The notes below the pieces were generated by a model. The model did not search any database and was not told the origin of the DNA. It saw only the letters and a list, made by a program, of their open reading frames with translations. A stretch of DNA of 34,953 nucleotides. Source: an uncultured Porphyromonadaceae bacterium. Lineage in GTDB: Bacteria; Bacteroidota; Bacteroidia; Bacteroidales; Muribaculaceae. The position numbers and the translations under genes are program-made. Positions 8,528-16,647 of this stretch are shown piece after piece. Each line of letters begins with the position of its first letter. Position 1 is the first letter of the stretch. The stretch spans positions 1 through 34,953 of the forward strand of contig CAMWMR010000027.1 in assembly GCA_947175425.1 (NCBI GenBank), in the 5' to 3' direction.

Positions 8528-9994
8528 ATGATAAACCGTAGTTTAATAAGAATCAAAACAGTTCAGATTCTTTATTCATATCTACTCACTCGCACCGATT
8601 TCAAACTTGAAACGGCTCCTCAAGGCAATGCGGCCACACGTGATAATCTTTTTGCCTATTCGGTTTATCTGGATTTCATATTCCTTCTACTAAAGCTTTC
8701 CGGCCAGCCTCTCGGCACTGATTCGGGCATAGCAATAATGCCCGATGCGACAATTCAGAAAAACCGTGTGGGCGCGGCATTGCGCAACAATCCCGATGTT
8801 GCGGCACTCATTGCCGGACATCGCGCACAGCTTCCTGTTTTCGATTCATGCCTCAGCGATATTGCCAACGATATAATAGAAACCGAGGCTTACAAGGAAT
8901 ACAAGCGCAAACGCAAGCACACAATGGCCGATGATGTGGCATTCTGGACAAAAATCTACTCCACCATCATCCGTCGAAGCAAAAGCATTGAACGCATTCT
9001 CCGCCAAAACGACGACTTCAGCCACGTAGGCTTTGAGGCCGGTCTTAAAATGTTCTGCGGAACTCTCGATACCTTCGACGATACCCGCTCGTCGTACACC
9101 AAGGCTACCAACGACCTCGCTCAATCACTTACCCAGGCCTATAACCTGTATCACGCCCTGCTGTACCTGCCCGTTGTAATAACCGAAGCAATGCAGCTGC
9201 GCCAGGACGAGGCTAAAAACAAATATCTCCCCACACCCGAGGAGCTCAATCCCAACACACGCCTTGTTGAAAATCTATTCGTTAAAGCTATAAAAGACAA
9301 CAAGCAAATTAACGAATACATGTCGGACAACGACACCGCCAATCCCGAAAACTGGCGCGACATCGAGCTTGCCGTGGACAAAATGCTGGACACTATCCTT
9401 GCAACCGACGCTTATAAAAAGTACGCTGAAAGCAAACCCGGCGATTTTGCAACCGATGCTTCGTTCTGGAGAGAAATCCTCAAAACAGTTATTCTCCCCT
9501 CCGACGAACTGAGCGAACTCCTTGAGTCGTCTTCCGTATACTGGAACGATGACCTCAACATTATGGGAACATTCGTGCTCAAGACAATTCGCCGTTCCTA
9601 CGCCTCTGCCGACGACGAGGCAGCCGAAAATCCCCGCGAGAACGGGCAAATAGTTATCCTGCCCAAATTCATGAACAAGGACGACGAAGCCTTCGGCGGA
9701 AAGCTTTTCGAGTATGTTGTGAACAACCGCACCGAATATCGCCGTTACATCGACAGCTTCATCGATACCCGTCAGTGGGATACGGAGCGACTCGCCTTTA
9801 TGGACATCGTAATCATGCTCACTGCAATTGCCGAACTCATCCACTTCCCCAGCATTCCTGTTCCGGTTACAATGAACGAATACATTGAAATTGCAAACGA
9901 CTACAGCACGGCCCGCAGCGGACAGTTCATAAACGGCATTCTGTACTCTGTAATCAAACTCCTTAACGAAAAAGGAATAATCGACAAGAAATAA
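8528..9994 (+). CDS. nusB: transcription antitermination factor NusB, long form with internal duplication
   Basis: A 488-residue NusB-domain protein. Classical NusB is about 140 residues and binds boxA RNA with NusE (S10) to permit rRNA transcription. Here the NusB fold is split: an N-terminal helix (MINRSLIRIKTVQILYSYLL) and a C-terminal part from about 420 (FMDIVIMLTAIAEL, then PVPVTMNEYIEIANDYS and SGQFINGILYSVI) flank a long helical middle. The middle contains two related modules in register, offset by 174 residues: A121-YKEY then FW at 139-140, and A295-YKKY then FW at 313-314. Bacteroidota NusB proteins are known to be longer than the classical form; this one is long even so, to my knowledge. 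It leads the yajC-ybbR-coaE operon. Confidence 0.9.
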   Translation: MINRSLIRIKTVQILYSYLLTRTDFKLETAPQGNAATRDNLFAYSVYLDFIFLLLKLSGQPLGTDSGIAIMPDATIQKNRVGAALRNNPDVAALIAGHRAQLPVFDSCLSDIANDIIETEAYKEYKRKRKHTMADDVAFWTKIYSTIIRRSKSIERILRQNDDFSHVGFEAGLKMFCGTLDTFDDTRSSYTKATNDLAQSLTQAYNLYHALLYLPVVITEAMQLRQDEAKNKYLPTPEELNPNTRLVENLFVKAIKDNKQINEYMSDNDTANPENWRDIELAVDKMLDTILATDAYKKYAESKPGDFATDASFWREILKTVILPSDELSELLESSSVYWNDDLNIMGTFVLKTIRRSYASADDEAAENPRENGQIVILPKFMNKDDEAFGGKLFEYVVNNRTEYRRYIDSFIDTRQWDTERLAFMDIVIMLTAIAELIHFPSIPVPVTMNEYIEIANDYSTARSGQFINGILYSVIKLLNEKGIIDKK

Positions 9995-10024
9995 ATTTAT
10001 TAACAACTTTATAAGCATCCTATC

Positions 10025-10345
10025 ATGCTAAACTTCATCCTTCTCCAACAGCCTCAGGGCAGCGGCTTCAGCATTCTCATGATTGTAGCCCTTTTCGTAA
10101 TATTCTACTTCTTCATGATTCGCCCCCAGCAGAAGCGTCAGAAGGAAATTCGCAAATTCCGCGAAAGCCTTACCACCGGCAGCGAAATCGTTACAGCAGG
10201 AGGAATATACGGCACTATCCGCGACGTGAAAGAAAACTGCTTCATTGTGGAAATTGCCAACGGTGTCAAAATCCGTATTGACAAAGGCTCTGTATACCCC
10301 ACAGCAACCGACGCCAATCAAGCTAATCAGAACGAACAGAAATAA
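10025..10345 (+). CDS. yajC: preprotein translocase subunit YajC
   Basis: A 106-residue single-span inner-membrane protein of the SecDF-YajC accessory complex of the Sec translocon. One transmembrane helix (about 15-35, SILMIVALFVIFYFFMI) runs into the diagnostic RPQQKRQKE, then a small cytoplasmic domain with GSEIVTAGGIYGTI and a terminal VEIANGVKIRIDKGSV strand. It lies 30 nt after nusB and 6 nt before the ybbR-like gene. Length and motifs are typical. Confidence 0.96.
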   Translation: MLNFILLQQPQGSGFSILMIVALFVIFYFFMIRPQQKRQKEIRKFRESLTTGSEIVTAGGIYGTIRDVKENCFIVEIANGVKIRIDKGSVYPTATDANQANQNEQK

Positions 10346-10351
10346 TTCTGC

Positions 10352-11329
10352 ATGTCCCACTCAAAGGGAATTTTTGCACGCGGTATCGCCGCCCTCCGTT
10401 CGCCGCGAGGGCGCGATACGCTTATGTTCCTGCTGTTTGTAGCTATATCGGCAGTGCTGTGGTGTGTTCTGTCGCTTAATGAAGAAGAACAACGCGACCT
10501 GCGCCTCCCTTTAAAAATAACAAATGTTCCCGATTCGGTGACACTTATTTCCAAAGGTCCCGAGGCTTTGAATGTAAGCCTTAGAGCAAAGGGAACGCAA
10601 ATAATGAAAATGACGATGGGCAGCGCACCCACAGTAAACATCGACTACCGCGCCTACCGCTCGGCAGGAGCGTTAAAACTCAGTAACGCCGACCTCAAGG
10701 CTCTTGCCCGCAATGCCGCCGGAGGGGCGCAGGTAAGTGTCGTATACCCCGACACTCTGCTCATCCCCTACACTACGCATCCTGGATTCCTCATGCCGGT
10801 AAAAATCGACAGCAAAGTAAGCGCCGGCATTCAGTCGGCCATTGTCGGCGAACCTAAATTATCGGTTGATACTGTTAGTGTTTTTCTGCCCAACAGCCGG
10901 GCTCTTCCCGACAATTTTAACAGCGTAAGCACCGAACCTATAAGGCTGCAGGGGCTGTCGCAGACAACAACGCGCCGGGTAAAACTCATCGGCCCTCCCG
11001 GCTCCAGAGTAATTCCCGACAGTGTTGACGTGACAATTGACGTTGAGCCGATGATTTTCAAGACACGAAAAGTGGCTATTGAACCGATAAACGTTCCGGC
11101 GCACACCAAGCTGATTACTTTCCCTGCTCAGATAGATGTTTCGTTCATGGTGCCGATGAGTGCCTACACTCGCGGCGACACTCGTTTCCGTGTTGTTGCC
11201 GACTATCGCACAATCACCGCCCCCTCGACATCCAAAATGATTAAGCTGAGCCTGCTGGACGTACCTTCGCGCCTGCAAAACGTACATCTCTCGGCCGACA
11301 GTGCCGAGTACATTATTGAACGACTTTGA
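10352..11329 (+). CDS. YbbR-like domain protein (CdaR-like)
   Basis: A 325-residue protein with an N-terminal cytoplasmic stub, one transmembrane segment (about 24-42, LMFLLFVAISAVLWCVLSL) and an extracytoplasmic region of repeated YbbR-like beta modules (for example LPLKITNVPDSVTLISKGP and later PINVPAHTKLITFPAQIDV). In Firmicutes the YbbR protein CdaR modulates the diadenylate cyclase CdaA, but no such cyclase gene is in this window, so that role is not shown here. The order yajC-ybbR-coaE recurs in Bacteroidales. Its TGA overlaps the TTG start of coaE (TTGA, 11326-11329). Confidence 0.85.
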   Translation: MSHSKGIFARGIAALRSPRGRDTLMFLLFVAISAVLWCVLSLNEEEQRDLRLPLKITNVPDSVTLISKGPEALNVSLRAKGTQIMKMTMGSAPTVNIDYRAYRSAGALKLSNADLKALARNAAGGAQVSVVYPDTLLIPYTTHPGFLMPVKIDSKVSAGIQSAIVGEPKLSVDTVSVFLPNSRALPDNFNSVSTEPIRLQGLSQTTTRRVKLIGPPGSRVIPDSVDVTIDVEPMIFKTRKVAIEPINVPAHTKLITFPAQIDVSFMVPMSAYTRGDTRFRVVADYRTITAPSTSKMIKLSLLDVPSRLQNVHLSADSAEYIIERL

Positions 11330-11907
11330 GCACTGTCATTGCAATAACCGGAGGAATAGGAGCCGGAAAATCCGTTGTTTCACGAATTTTGCGGACAATG
11401 GGATATAAGGTTTTCGACTGCGACAGCGAGGCCAAACGTTTAATGGACTCGGATCCCGAAATAAAAAAGCGCCTCGTCAACGAAATCGCTCCCGATACAG
11501 TTGTCGACGGCAAAATAAATCGACCCGTTCTTGCGGGACACGTATTCAATTCGCCCGAGAAACTTGCCATTCTTAACAATATAAGCCACACGGCGGTTAA
11601 GAACGCACTTAACGAATGGATAAAAGTAAACAGCTCTCAGGAATTGCTTTTTGTAGAAACAGCTTTGCTCTATGCAAGCGGACTCAACAGAATTGTTGAT
11701 TCCGAATGGCGCGTGGAAGCTCCGGTTGACTTGCGTGTGGAGCGCGTAATGCTCCGCAACCACACAAGCGCACAAAAAGTAATGGAGCGTATAAACGCTC
11801 AGGCCGGCGAAACTATTGGCACGGAACCCTATCCGGCTCTGTCCCGTATAACAAACGACAACAGAATACCGCTTTTGCCGCAGATACACGCATTGCTGAC
11901 GCATTAA
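11326..11907 (+). CDS. coaE: dephospho-CoA kinase CoaE (TTG start)
   Basis: A 193-residue cytosolic P-loop kinase for the last step of coenzyme A synthesis, 3'-phosphorylation of dephospho-CoA. The P-loop GGIGAGKS is at residues 9-16, followed by the substrate segment GYKVFDCDSEAKRLM and the lid region after ETALLYASGL. The only start giving the full N-terminal strand (STVIAITGG) is TTG at 11326, embedded in the upstream stop as TTGA, so re-initiation by the same ribosomes is likely. Length is normal. The last gene of the operon; a strong hairpin terminator begins at its stop codon. Confidence 0.93.
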   Translation: MSTVIAITGGIGAGKSVVSRILRTMGYKVFDCDSEAKRLMDSDPEIKKRLVNEIAPDTVVDGKINRPVLAGHVFNSPEKLAILNNISHTAVKNALNEWIKVNSSQELLFVETALLYASGLNRIVDSEWRVEAPVDLRVERVMLRNHTSAQKVMERINAQAGETIGTEPYPALSRITNDNRIPLLPQIHALLTH

Positions 11908-11937
11908 AAAAGCTGCCGTTCGGCAGCTTTTCTTTTT
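11908..11937. terminator. bidirectional intrinsic terminator after coaE
   Basis: Stem AAAAGCTGCC (11908-11917) and GGCAGCTTTT (11922-11931) with a GTTC loop. On the plus strand it is followed by a U-rich tract (TCTTTTTC); on the minus strand the same stem is followed by six Ts. It can stop rightward transcripts from coaE and leftward ones coming from 11938-12200. Confidence 0.85.
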
Positions 11938-11939
11938 CA

Positions 11940-12193
11940 ATTCAGGACAACCGGAGGAAGGCCGGAAAGCGACGGTGTGATACAGGCAGCACGGGCGAAC
12001 ATGCGTAATTTTACAAGAGTGCTTGCCTTGGGACCGCTTTTAGGGCACTCTTTCTTAGTGCCGCAAAGTCCTGTCGGAGTAAATAGAGTAGAGCTTTTCT
12101 TCATAGGCAAACTATGGGTAATTCAGTTTCAGGAGCTGTTGCTTTCAACGCCTGTGGGACAATAAAAAACACTTGGTGTGAGAGGTTCTCACA
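11940..12193. ncRNA. candidate structured noncoding RNA, strand unresolved
   Basis: A stretch of about 230-250 nt with no convincing gene but many hairpins. The best is nested: GGAC 12031-12034, GC 12036-12037 and GGCACT 12044-12049 pair with AGTGCC 12057-12062, GC 12063-12064 and GTCC 12068-12071. Others are CATAG/CTATG (12102-12116), GTTG/CAAC (12138-12149) and TGTGAGA/TCTCACA (12177-12193). AGAGTGC (12016-12022) can instead pair with GCACTCT (12045-12051), so alternative folds exist. The size would suit a 6S-like or other housekeeping RNA, but I do not recognise a family. The leftward strand has the better terminator (11908-11937); I find no consensus promoter for either strand. Confidence 0.4.
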
Positions 12194-12301
12194 TTTGTAA
12201 AACGGCATAGACGGCTATTTATTGTAAACGAACGACATCAGGATTAAAAAAATTTTATTGTCTGCCGTCAGTTAAAGTTACTTAAATCAAAAACTTTCCT
12301 C

Positions 12302-12332
12302 TTGCAAAAAACTGACGCATATATTACTTTTG
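12302..12332 (+). promoter_or_regulatory. promoter of the sigma factor gene
   Basis: TTG at 12302-12304 and TACTTTTG at 12325-12332, 20 nt apart. The start would be near 12338, leaving an A+T-rich leader of about 85 nt. This is a housekeeping-type promoter, not an obvious autoregulated ECF promoter. The 12194-12300 stretch before it shows nothing further. Confidence 0.65.
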
Positions 12333-12423
12333 CATTACAATCATTATAGACAATCTATTATTTAACTTTATATTATATTTCGCCTATAGGACATATCTAC
12401 TCTAAACAAAAAAAGAATAGAAC

Positions 12424-13014
12424 ATGCGAAATTTCAACGAGCTTACCGATGAACAATTGGTAACGGCATATGCAGAAGGCAGCAACGAAGCTTTCGACAC
12501 TTTACTTCTGCGTCACAAAACCAAGCTCTTTAATTTTATACTTCAGATGGTGCGCGACACCGATGTTGCCGACGATATCTTTCAGGAGACTTTCGTAAAA
12601 GCCATCACAACCATTAAACAGGGACGATACAACGATCTCGGCCGCTTCTCGGCTTGGATAACTCGTATTGCCCGCAATCTTGTTATTGACTCGTTCCGAG
12701 CCGAAAAAAGCGAAAGCGCCGTTTCCACCGACGATGCGAACTACGACATTCTTAACCGTAAAGAACTTGCCGAAGACACCATAGAAGACGCCCTTGTGGA
12801 CATCCAGATTGAAGATGATCTCCGCAGACTCGTCGACAAACTTCCCCAGCCTCAGCACGAAGTTCTCGTAATGCGATATTACCGCGATATGTCGTTCAAA
12901 GAAATTGCCGATGTAACAGGCGTGAGCATAAACACGGCATTGGGACGAATGAGATACGCCATACTCAACCTGCGACGTATGGCTAAGGAAAGAGACCTTT
13001 CACTTTCCCGCTGA
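12424..13014 (+). CDS. ECF-family RNA polymerase sigma factor
   Basis: A 196-residue sigma70-family factor with only regions 2 and 4. Region 2 (about 8-95) includes LLLRHKTKLFNFILQMV, the core-binding DIFQETFVKAI and the promoter-melting segment FSAWITRIARNLVIDSFR. A linker of about 45 acidic residues follows. Region 4 (about 135-190) has LPQPQHEVLVMRYYRDMSFKEIADVTGVS-type helix-turn-helix residues and GRMRYAILNLRR. No anti-sigma gene (FecR-like or zinc-binding) is adjacent, which is unusual for ECF factors. The next gene, a secreted peptidase, starts 34 nt after its stop. The target promoters cannot be told from this sequence. Confidence 0.92.
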   Translation: MRNFNELTDEQLVTAYAEGSNEAFDTLLLRHKTKLFNFILQMVRDTDVADDIFQETFVKAITTIKQGRYNDLGRFSAWITRIARNLVIDSFRAEKSESAVSTDDANYDILNRKELAEDTIEDALVDIQIEDDLRRLVDKLPQPQHEVLVMRYYRDMSFKEIADVTGVSINTALGRMRYAILNLRRMAKERDLSLSR

Positions 13015-13048
13015 CTCTGATTAACACAGCCTTTAAAATTTAATTTAT

Positions 13049-15106
13049 ATGCACAAAATTGCAATGACAGCAAGCGCTATGCTCATAGCAGCTGCGGCAG
13101 GTGCTCAAACTCCCGCCCAAAACGAGGATTTCACCATCGAAATCCTGGAAAGCCTCGGTCGTGTTACCGACGCTTCTGTCTCTCCCGATGGAAAAACGGT
13201 TCTTTTCGGAATTTCCTATGATAATCTTGAAGAGAATAATTCCAACCGCGATTTATATATCGTCGATATTAAAGGCGAGAAACTTACCCGCCTCACCGAC
13301 ACTCCCAAAAGCGAAAACTCCGCCGTATGGTTTGCCAATGGTAAACGAATCGCATTCATGTATCCCGACGAAAACGGCGCTCCACAGATGTGGACAATGA
13401 ATGCCGACGGTTCGGAACGCAAACAGGCAAGTTTCCACGAAGGCGGAATTGCAGGATTCCTGCTATCTCCCGACGAAAAGAACATTGTTGTGATTGGCAA
13501 TGTAAAATATTCCCGTAATGCCGGCGACTTATATCCCGACCTGCCCAAAGCTACCGGACGCGTCATCGACGACCTTATGTACAAACATTGGGACGAATGG
13601 GTAACAGAAATACCTCATCCTTTTATCGGCACATTCAACGGAGCCACCGTTGAAAACCTTGCCGATATCATGGCCGACGAACCTTTTGAGGCTCCTATGA
13701 AACCGTTCGGAGGTGTGGAATCGTTTGCCTGGAGTCCCGACAGCGAGAACCTCGTTTACGTTTCTCGTAAAAAAACAGGTCTCGAATACGCAATTTCCAC
13801 AAATTCCGACCTGTACCTCTATAACCTCAAAACCCGTTCCACAAAAAACATTACCGAAGGAATGATGGGATACGACACCATGCCCGCTTTCTCTCCCGAC
13901 GGTAACTACATTGCCTGGCTGAGCATGGAACGCGACGGATACGAGGCCGACAAAAACCGTCTTTTTGTGATGGACTGCAAATCTTTTGAAAAGAAAGACC
14001 TCACCACTGAATGGGACTATACTATCGACCAATTTGCATGGACTCCCGACGGCAGCGCCATATTCTTTATCGCGCCCAAAGACGGTACCGCTCCCGTTTT
14101 CAAAATGGATGTGAAAACTGCCACTGTAAATCAGCTCACCGATGAATGGGCCGACTTTACCGGACTGTCGGTTATTGATAAAAACAGCCTTGTAAGCCTC
14201 CGCCACTCGCTGCTTCGCCCCAACGAACTCGTTCTCCTTTCCCTCAACGGCAAAAAAGGCACATCGGTAACTCAACTCAGCCATGTTAACGACGGCGTTT
14301 TCGCCAAGCTCGACATGCCCACAGTACAAAAGCGAATGGTTCCCACAACCGACGGCAAAGAAATGCTCACATGGGTACTCTATCCTCCCAAGTTTGATGC
14401 AGGCAAAAAATATCCTTCACTGCTCTACTGCCAGGGTGGCCCGCAGTCGCCTGTAAGCCAATTCTGGAGCTACCGCTGGAATCTCGCTCTCATGGCTGCT
14501 CACGGATACATTGTAATCGCTCCCAACCGCCGCGGACTTCCCGGCTTCGGTACCGAATGGAACGAACAGATATCCAAAGATTATCCCGGACAGAACATGC
14601 AGGACTACCTCGCAGCCGTCGATGACATGAAGAAAGAAAGCTACATCGACCCTGCCCGCATCGGTGCCACAGGCGCAAGTTACGGAGGTTTCTCAATATA
14701 TTATCTTGCCGGAAACCACAACAAACGTTTCGCCGCCCTCCTTGCTCATGCCGGCATATTCAACATCGAACAGCAGTATCTCGAAACCGAAGAAATGTGG
14801 TTTGCAAACTGGGATATGGGAGGTGCTTTCTGGGACAAGGACAACGCCGTGGCTCAGCGCACTTTTGCTAACTCGCCCCACAAATTCGTCGACCGTTGGG
14901 ATACTCCCATCATGATTTCCCACGGCGAACTCGACTACCGCATTCTTGCATCACAAGGCATGGCGGCGTTCAATGCAGCAAAACTTCGCGGAATACCTGC
15001 CGAAATGGTTATTTTCCCCGACGAAAACCATTGGATTCTGAAACCGCAAAACGCAGTTCTTTGGCAACGCCTTTTCTTCCGCTGGTTCGACAAATGGCTT
15101 AAATAA
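13049..15106 (+). CDS. secreted S9 family peptidase (acylaminoacyl/dipeptidyl-peptidase type)
   Basis: A 685-residue periplasmic or secreted serine peptidase. A signal peptide (about 1-20, ending AAGA) precedes a WD40-like beta-propeller with repeated SPDGK/SPDE/TPDG motifs (about 30-400), then an alpha/beta-hydrolase domain. The catalytic triad is visible: S544 in GASYGGFS, D629 in HGELDYRI and H661 in DENHWI. This matches the S9C oligopeptidase/DPP5-like group, which removes short peptides from oligopeptides; exact specificity cannot be read. It probably shares a transcript with the sigma gene upstream. Its TAA overlaps the ATG of the DUF6155 gene by one base. Confidence 0.93.
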   Translation: MHKIAMTASAMLIAAAAGAQTPAQNEDFTIEILESLGRVTDASVSPDGKTVLFGISYDNLEENNSNRDLYIVDIKGEKLTRLTDTPKSENSAVWFANGKRIAFMYPDENGAPQMWTMNADGSERKQASFHEGGIAGFLLSPDEKNIVVIGNVKYSRNAGDLYPDLPKATGRVIDDLMYKHWDEWVTEIPHPFIGTFNGATVENLADIMADEPFEAPMKPFGGVESFAWSPDSENLVYVSRKKTGLEYAISTNSDLYLYNLKTRSTKNITEGMMGYDTMPAFSPDGNYIAWLSMERDGYEADKNRLFVMDCKSFEKKDLTTEWDYTIDQFAWTPDGSAIFFIAPKDGTAPVFKMDVKTATVNQLTDEWADFTGLSVIDKNSLVSLRHSLLRPNELVLLSLNGKKGTSVTQLSHVNDGVFAKLDMPTVQKRMVPTTDGKEMLTWVLYPPKFDAGKKYPSLLYCQGGPQSPVSQFWSYRWNLALMAAHGYIVIAPNRRGLPGFGTEWNEQISKDYPGQNMQDYLAAVDDMKKESYIDPARIGATGASYGGFSIYYLAGNHNKRFAALLAHAGIFNIEQQYLETEEMWFANWDMGGAFWDKDNAVAQRTFANSPHKFVDRWDTPIMISHGELDYRILASQGMAAFNAAKLRGIPAEMVIFPDENHWILKPQNAVLWQRLFFRWFDKWLK

Positions 15107-15630
15107 TGTCCAAAGCCCAACTCAAAAAAGAACTTTCCACCTTCACCGGCCAACAGCTGGTGGAGGTGGTTTTAAATGTGTACTCTGCATCGAAAGAAGC
15201 CCGCGAATATTTGGAGTTCTTCCTCAATCCCGACGTTGACAAGCTGTTCGACAAAACCGTACTGGCAATTACAAAAGAACTACAGCGAAGCAAACGAAAT
15301 TATTCCAAAGCTCGAATAAGTCGCATCCGCTCGGCCATAACCGGCTTTGCAAACTACGGGATAGGTTACGAGTACGTAGGCAAGCTCATGCTTAGAACCA
15401 TTATATTGATTATCGTAGAATACAACTATGTCCATTTTACAGCAACGCTCGTAAACGGACTGAGAAAGCTTGTAAACGATTACATCAATATGGCTCAAAG
15501 CAACAATGATTTAAGCAGCGCACTCGCGAATCTTGATGAAATAGTAAACAACGAAAAACTCGGTGCCCGCACTCTTCGCGATTTTGTACGCACCTGCGTT
15601 GACGATTCTCTTAAAAACCTCAAATCATGA
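15106..15630 (+). CDS. DUF6155 family protein
   Basis: A 174-residue, largely helical, soluble protein beginning MSKAQLKKELSTFTGQQLVE, rich in lysine and leucine, without a signal peptide. The opening and the segment VYSASKEAREYLEFFLNP fit the DUF6155 family of Bacteroidota; function is unknown. It is locked between two genes by overlaps: one base with the S9 peptidase (TAATG) and four bases with gluQ (ATGA at 15627-15630). The coupling argues for co-expression but does not by itself indicate a shared pathway. Confidence 0.8.
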   Translation: MSKAQLKKELSTFTGQQLVEVVLNVYSASKEAREYLEFFLNPDVDKLFDKTVLAITKELQRSKRNYSKARISRIRSAITGFANYGIGYEYVGKLMLRTIILIIVEYNYVHFTATLVNGLRKLVNDYINMAQSNNDLSSALANLDEIVNNEKLGARTLRDFVRTCVDDSLKNLKS

Positions 15631-16553
15631 AAGGACGTTTTGCACCATCTCCTTCGGGACGCATGCATCTGGGAAATATTTATGCTGCTCTGCTTTCGTG
15701 GCTGTCGGTCCGCAAAGCCGGCGGCAAATGGGTATTGCGTATCGAAGACCTCGACCCTCAACGTTCAAAAGAACAGCACGCCCGCATGATTGAGGATGAC
15801 CTGCAATGGCTTGGCCTCGACTATGACGAGGGCGGCTACGATGCATGCAACGGGCTGTATAGGCAGAGCAACCGGCACAATCTATATCTTGAAGCGCTGA
15901 AAAAGCTCAACGAAAGCGGCCTCACCTACCCGTGCACATGTACACGTGCCGAAATAATGGCCACTCAGGCGCCGCACCAAAGCGACGGTCGCGTTGTATA
16001 CAGCGGTAAATGCCGCCCGCAGACTATGCCGTCCACATATTCTCAAATCGAACAAGCTCATGCAACCCGCCTTTATGTTCCCGATAAAGATATAGAATTC
16101 TGCGATACCGTTTTCAAACGTCAGCGGGTGAACCTTGCAAACGAGTGCGGCGATTTTATTCTTCGCCGTGCCGACGGAGCCTGGGCATATCAACTGGCAG
16201 TTGTTGTTGACGATGCGGCAATGGGAATTACCGAAGTTGCCCGAGGTTGCGACCTGCTCATATCTGCAGCCCAACAAAGCTATATCTACAGTATCCTCGG
16301 ACTGAAAACTCCGCAGTTCGCACATTTTCCTCTGTTGGTAAACGAAAGCGGCCAGCGGCTGTCCAAGCGCGACAAATCGCTGAGCATGGAACATCTGCGA
16401 ACGAAATATACTTCACAACAGCTCATCGGACATATTGCACATGCCGCACACATTATACCGCATGCCGAACCGTGTGAGCCCCGCGACCTTGTAGAACTCT
16501 TTTCTTGGGAATGTATTCCTGCAACAACATCCCTGCAAGCGCCTTTGCTATGA
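15627..16553 (+). CDS. gluQ: glutamyl-Q tRNA(Asp) synthetase
   Basis: A 308-residue truncated glutamyl-tRNA synthetase paralogue that attaches glutamate to the queuosine base at the wobble position of tRNA(Asp). The class I HIGH-like motif is RFAPSPSGRMHLGN at 4-17, followed by RIEDLDPQRS. Zinc ligands characteristic of this subgroup appear as YPCTC and, after a gap, YSGKC. The KMSKS equivalent is LSKRDKS near 250. The anticodon-binding half of GluRS is absent, as expected for GluQ; total length is normal. The call implies that the organism makes queuosine-modified tRNA. It is the last gene of the sigma-S9-DUF6155-gluQ run. Confidence 0.93.
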   Translation: MKGRFAPSPSGRMHLGNIYAALLSWLSVRKAGGKWVLRIEDLDPQRSKEQHARMIEDDLQWLGLDYDEGGYDACNGLYRQSNRHNLYLEALKKLNESGLTYPCTCTRAEIMATQAPHQSDGRVVYSGKCRPQTMPSTYSQIEQAHATRLYVPDKDIEFCDTVFKRQRVNLANECGDFILRRADGAWAYQLAVVVDDAAMGITEVARGCDLLISAAQQSYIYSILGLKTPQFAHFPLLVNESGQRLSKRDKSLSMEHLRTKYTSQQLIGHIAHAAHIIPHAEPCEPRDLVELFSWECIPATTSLQAPLL

Positions 16554-16561
16554 TACATTTT

Positions 16562-16590
16562 AGTCGGCAAACTTGCTCAGTTTGTCGATT
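16562..16590 (+). terminator. weak intrinsic terminator after gluQ
   Basis: Stem AGTCGGCAAAC (16562-16572) pairs with GTTTGTCGATT (16580-16590), including two G-T wobbles and a 7-nt loop, followed by a short U-rich stretch (TTATATT). It lies between gluQ and the promoter of the two-component genes. Confidence 0.45.
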
Positions 16591-16595
16591 TTATA

Positions 16596-16626
16596 TTGTA
16601 AAGCAACATTAATTACATTAATTTTG
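16596..16626 (+). promoter_or_regulatory. promoter of the LytS/LytTR pair
   Basis: TTG at 16596-16598 and TAATTTTG at 16619-16626, 20 nt apart. The start would be near 16632, giving a leader of only about 15 nt before the kinase ATG at 16648. Confidence 0.65.
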
Positions 16627-16647
16627 CATTGCTAAACTTTTTGTATT

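Noticed and set aside
9275-10018. Long open frame antisense to nusB and the start of yajC
   Set aside because: It lies wholly opposite confidently identified coding sequence, has no family resemblance, and long antisense frames are common here because of codon bias.
11977-12165. Possible 62-residue protein in the coaE-sigma interval (GTG start)
   Set aside because: It has a poor start and no recognisable family, and the DNA is better explained by RNA-like hairpins. It could still be real if conserved at the protein level.
11940-12170. RNase P RNA, tmRNA or SRP RNA in the coaE-sigma interval
   Set aside because: I compared it with what I know of these RNAs: no GAGGAAAGTCC-type P RNA core, no tmRNA tag or tRNA-like ends, and no SRP tetraloop motif. 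I therefore left the family open.
13529-14329. 266-codon open frame antisense to the S9 peptidase gene
   Set aside because: It is the complement of the propeller-coding part; no motif or start signal supports it.
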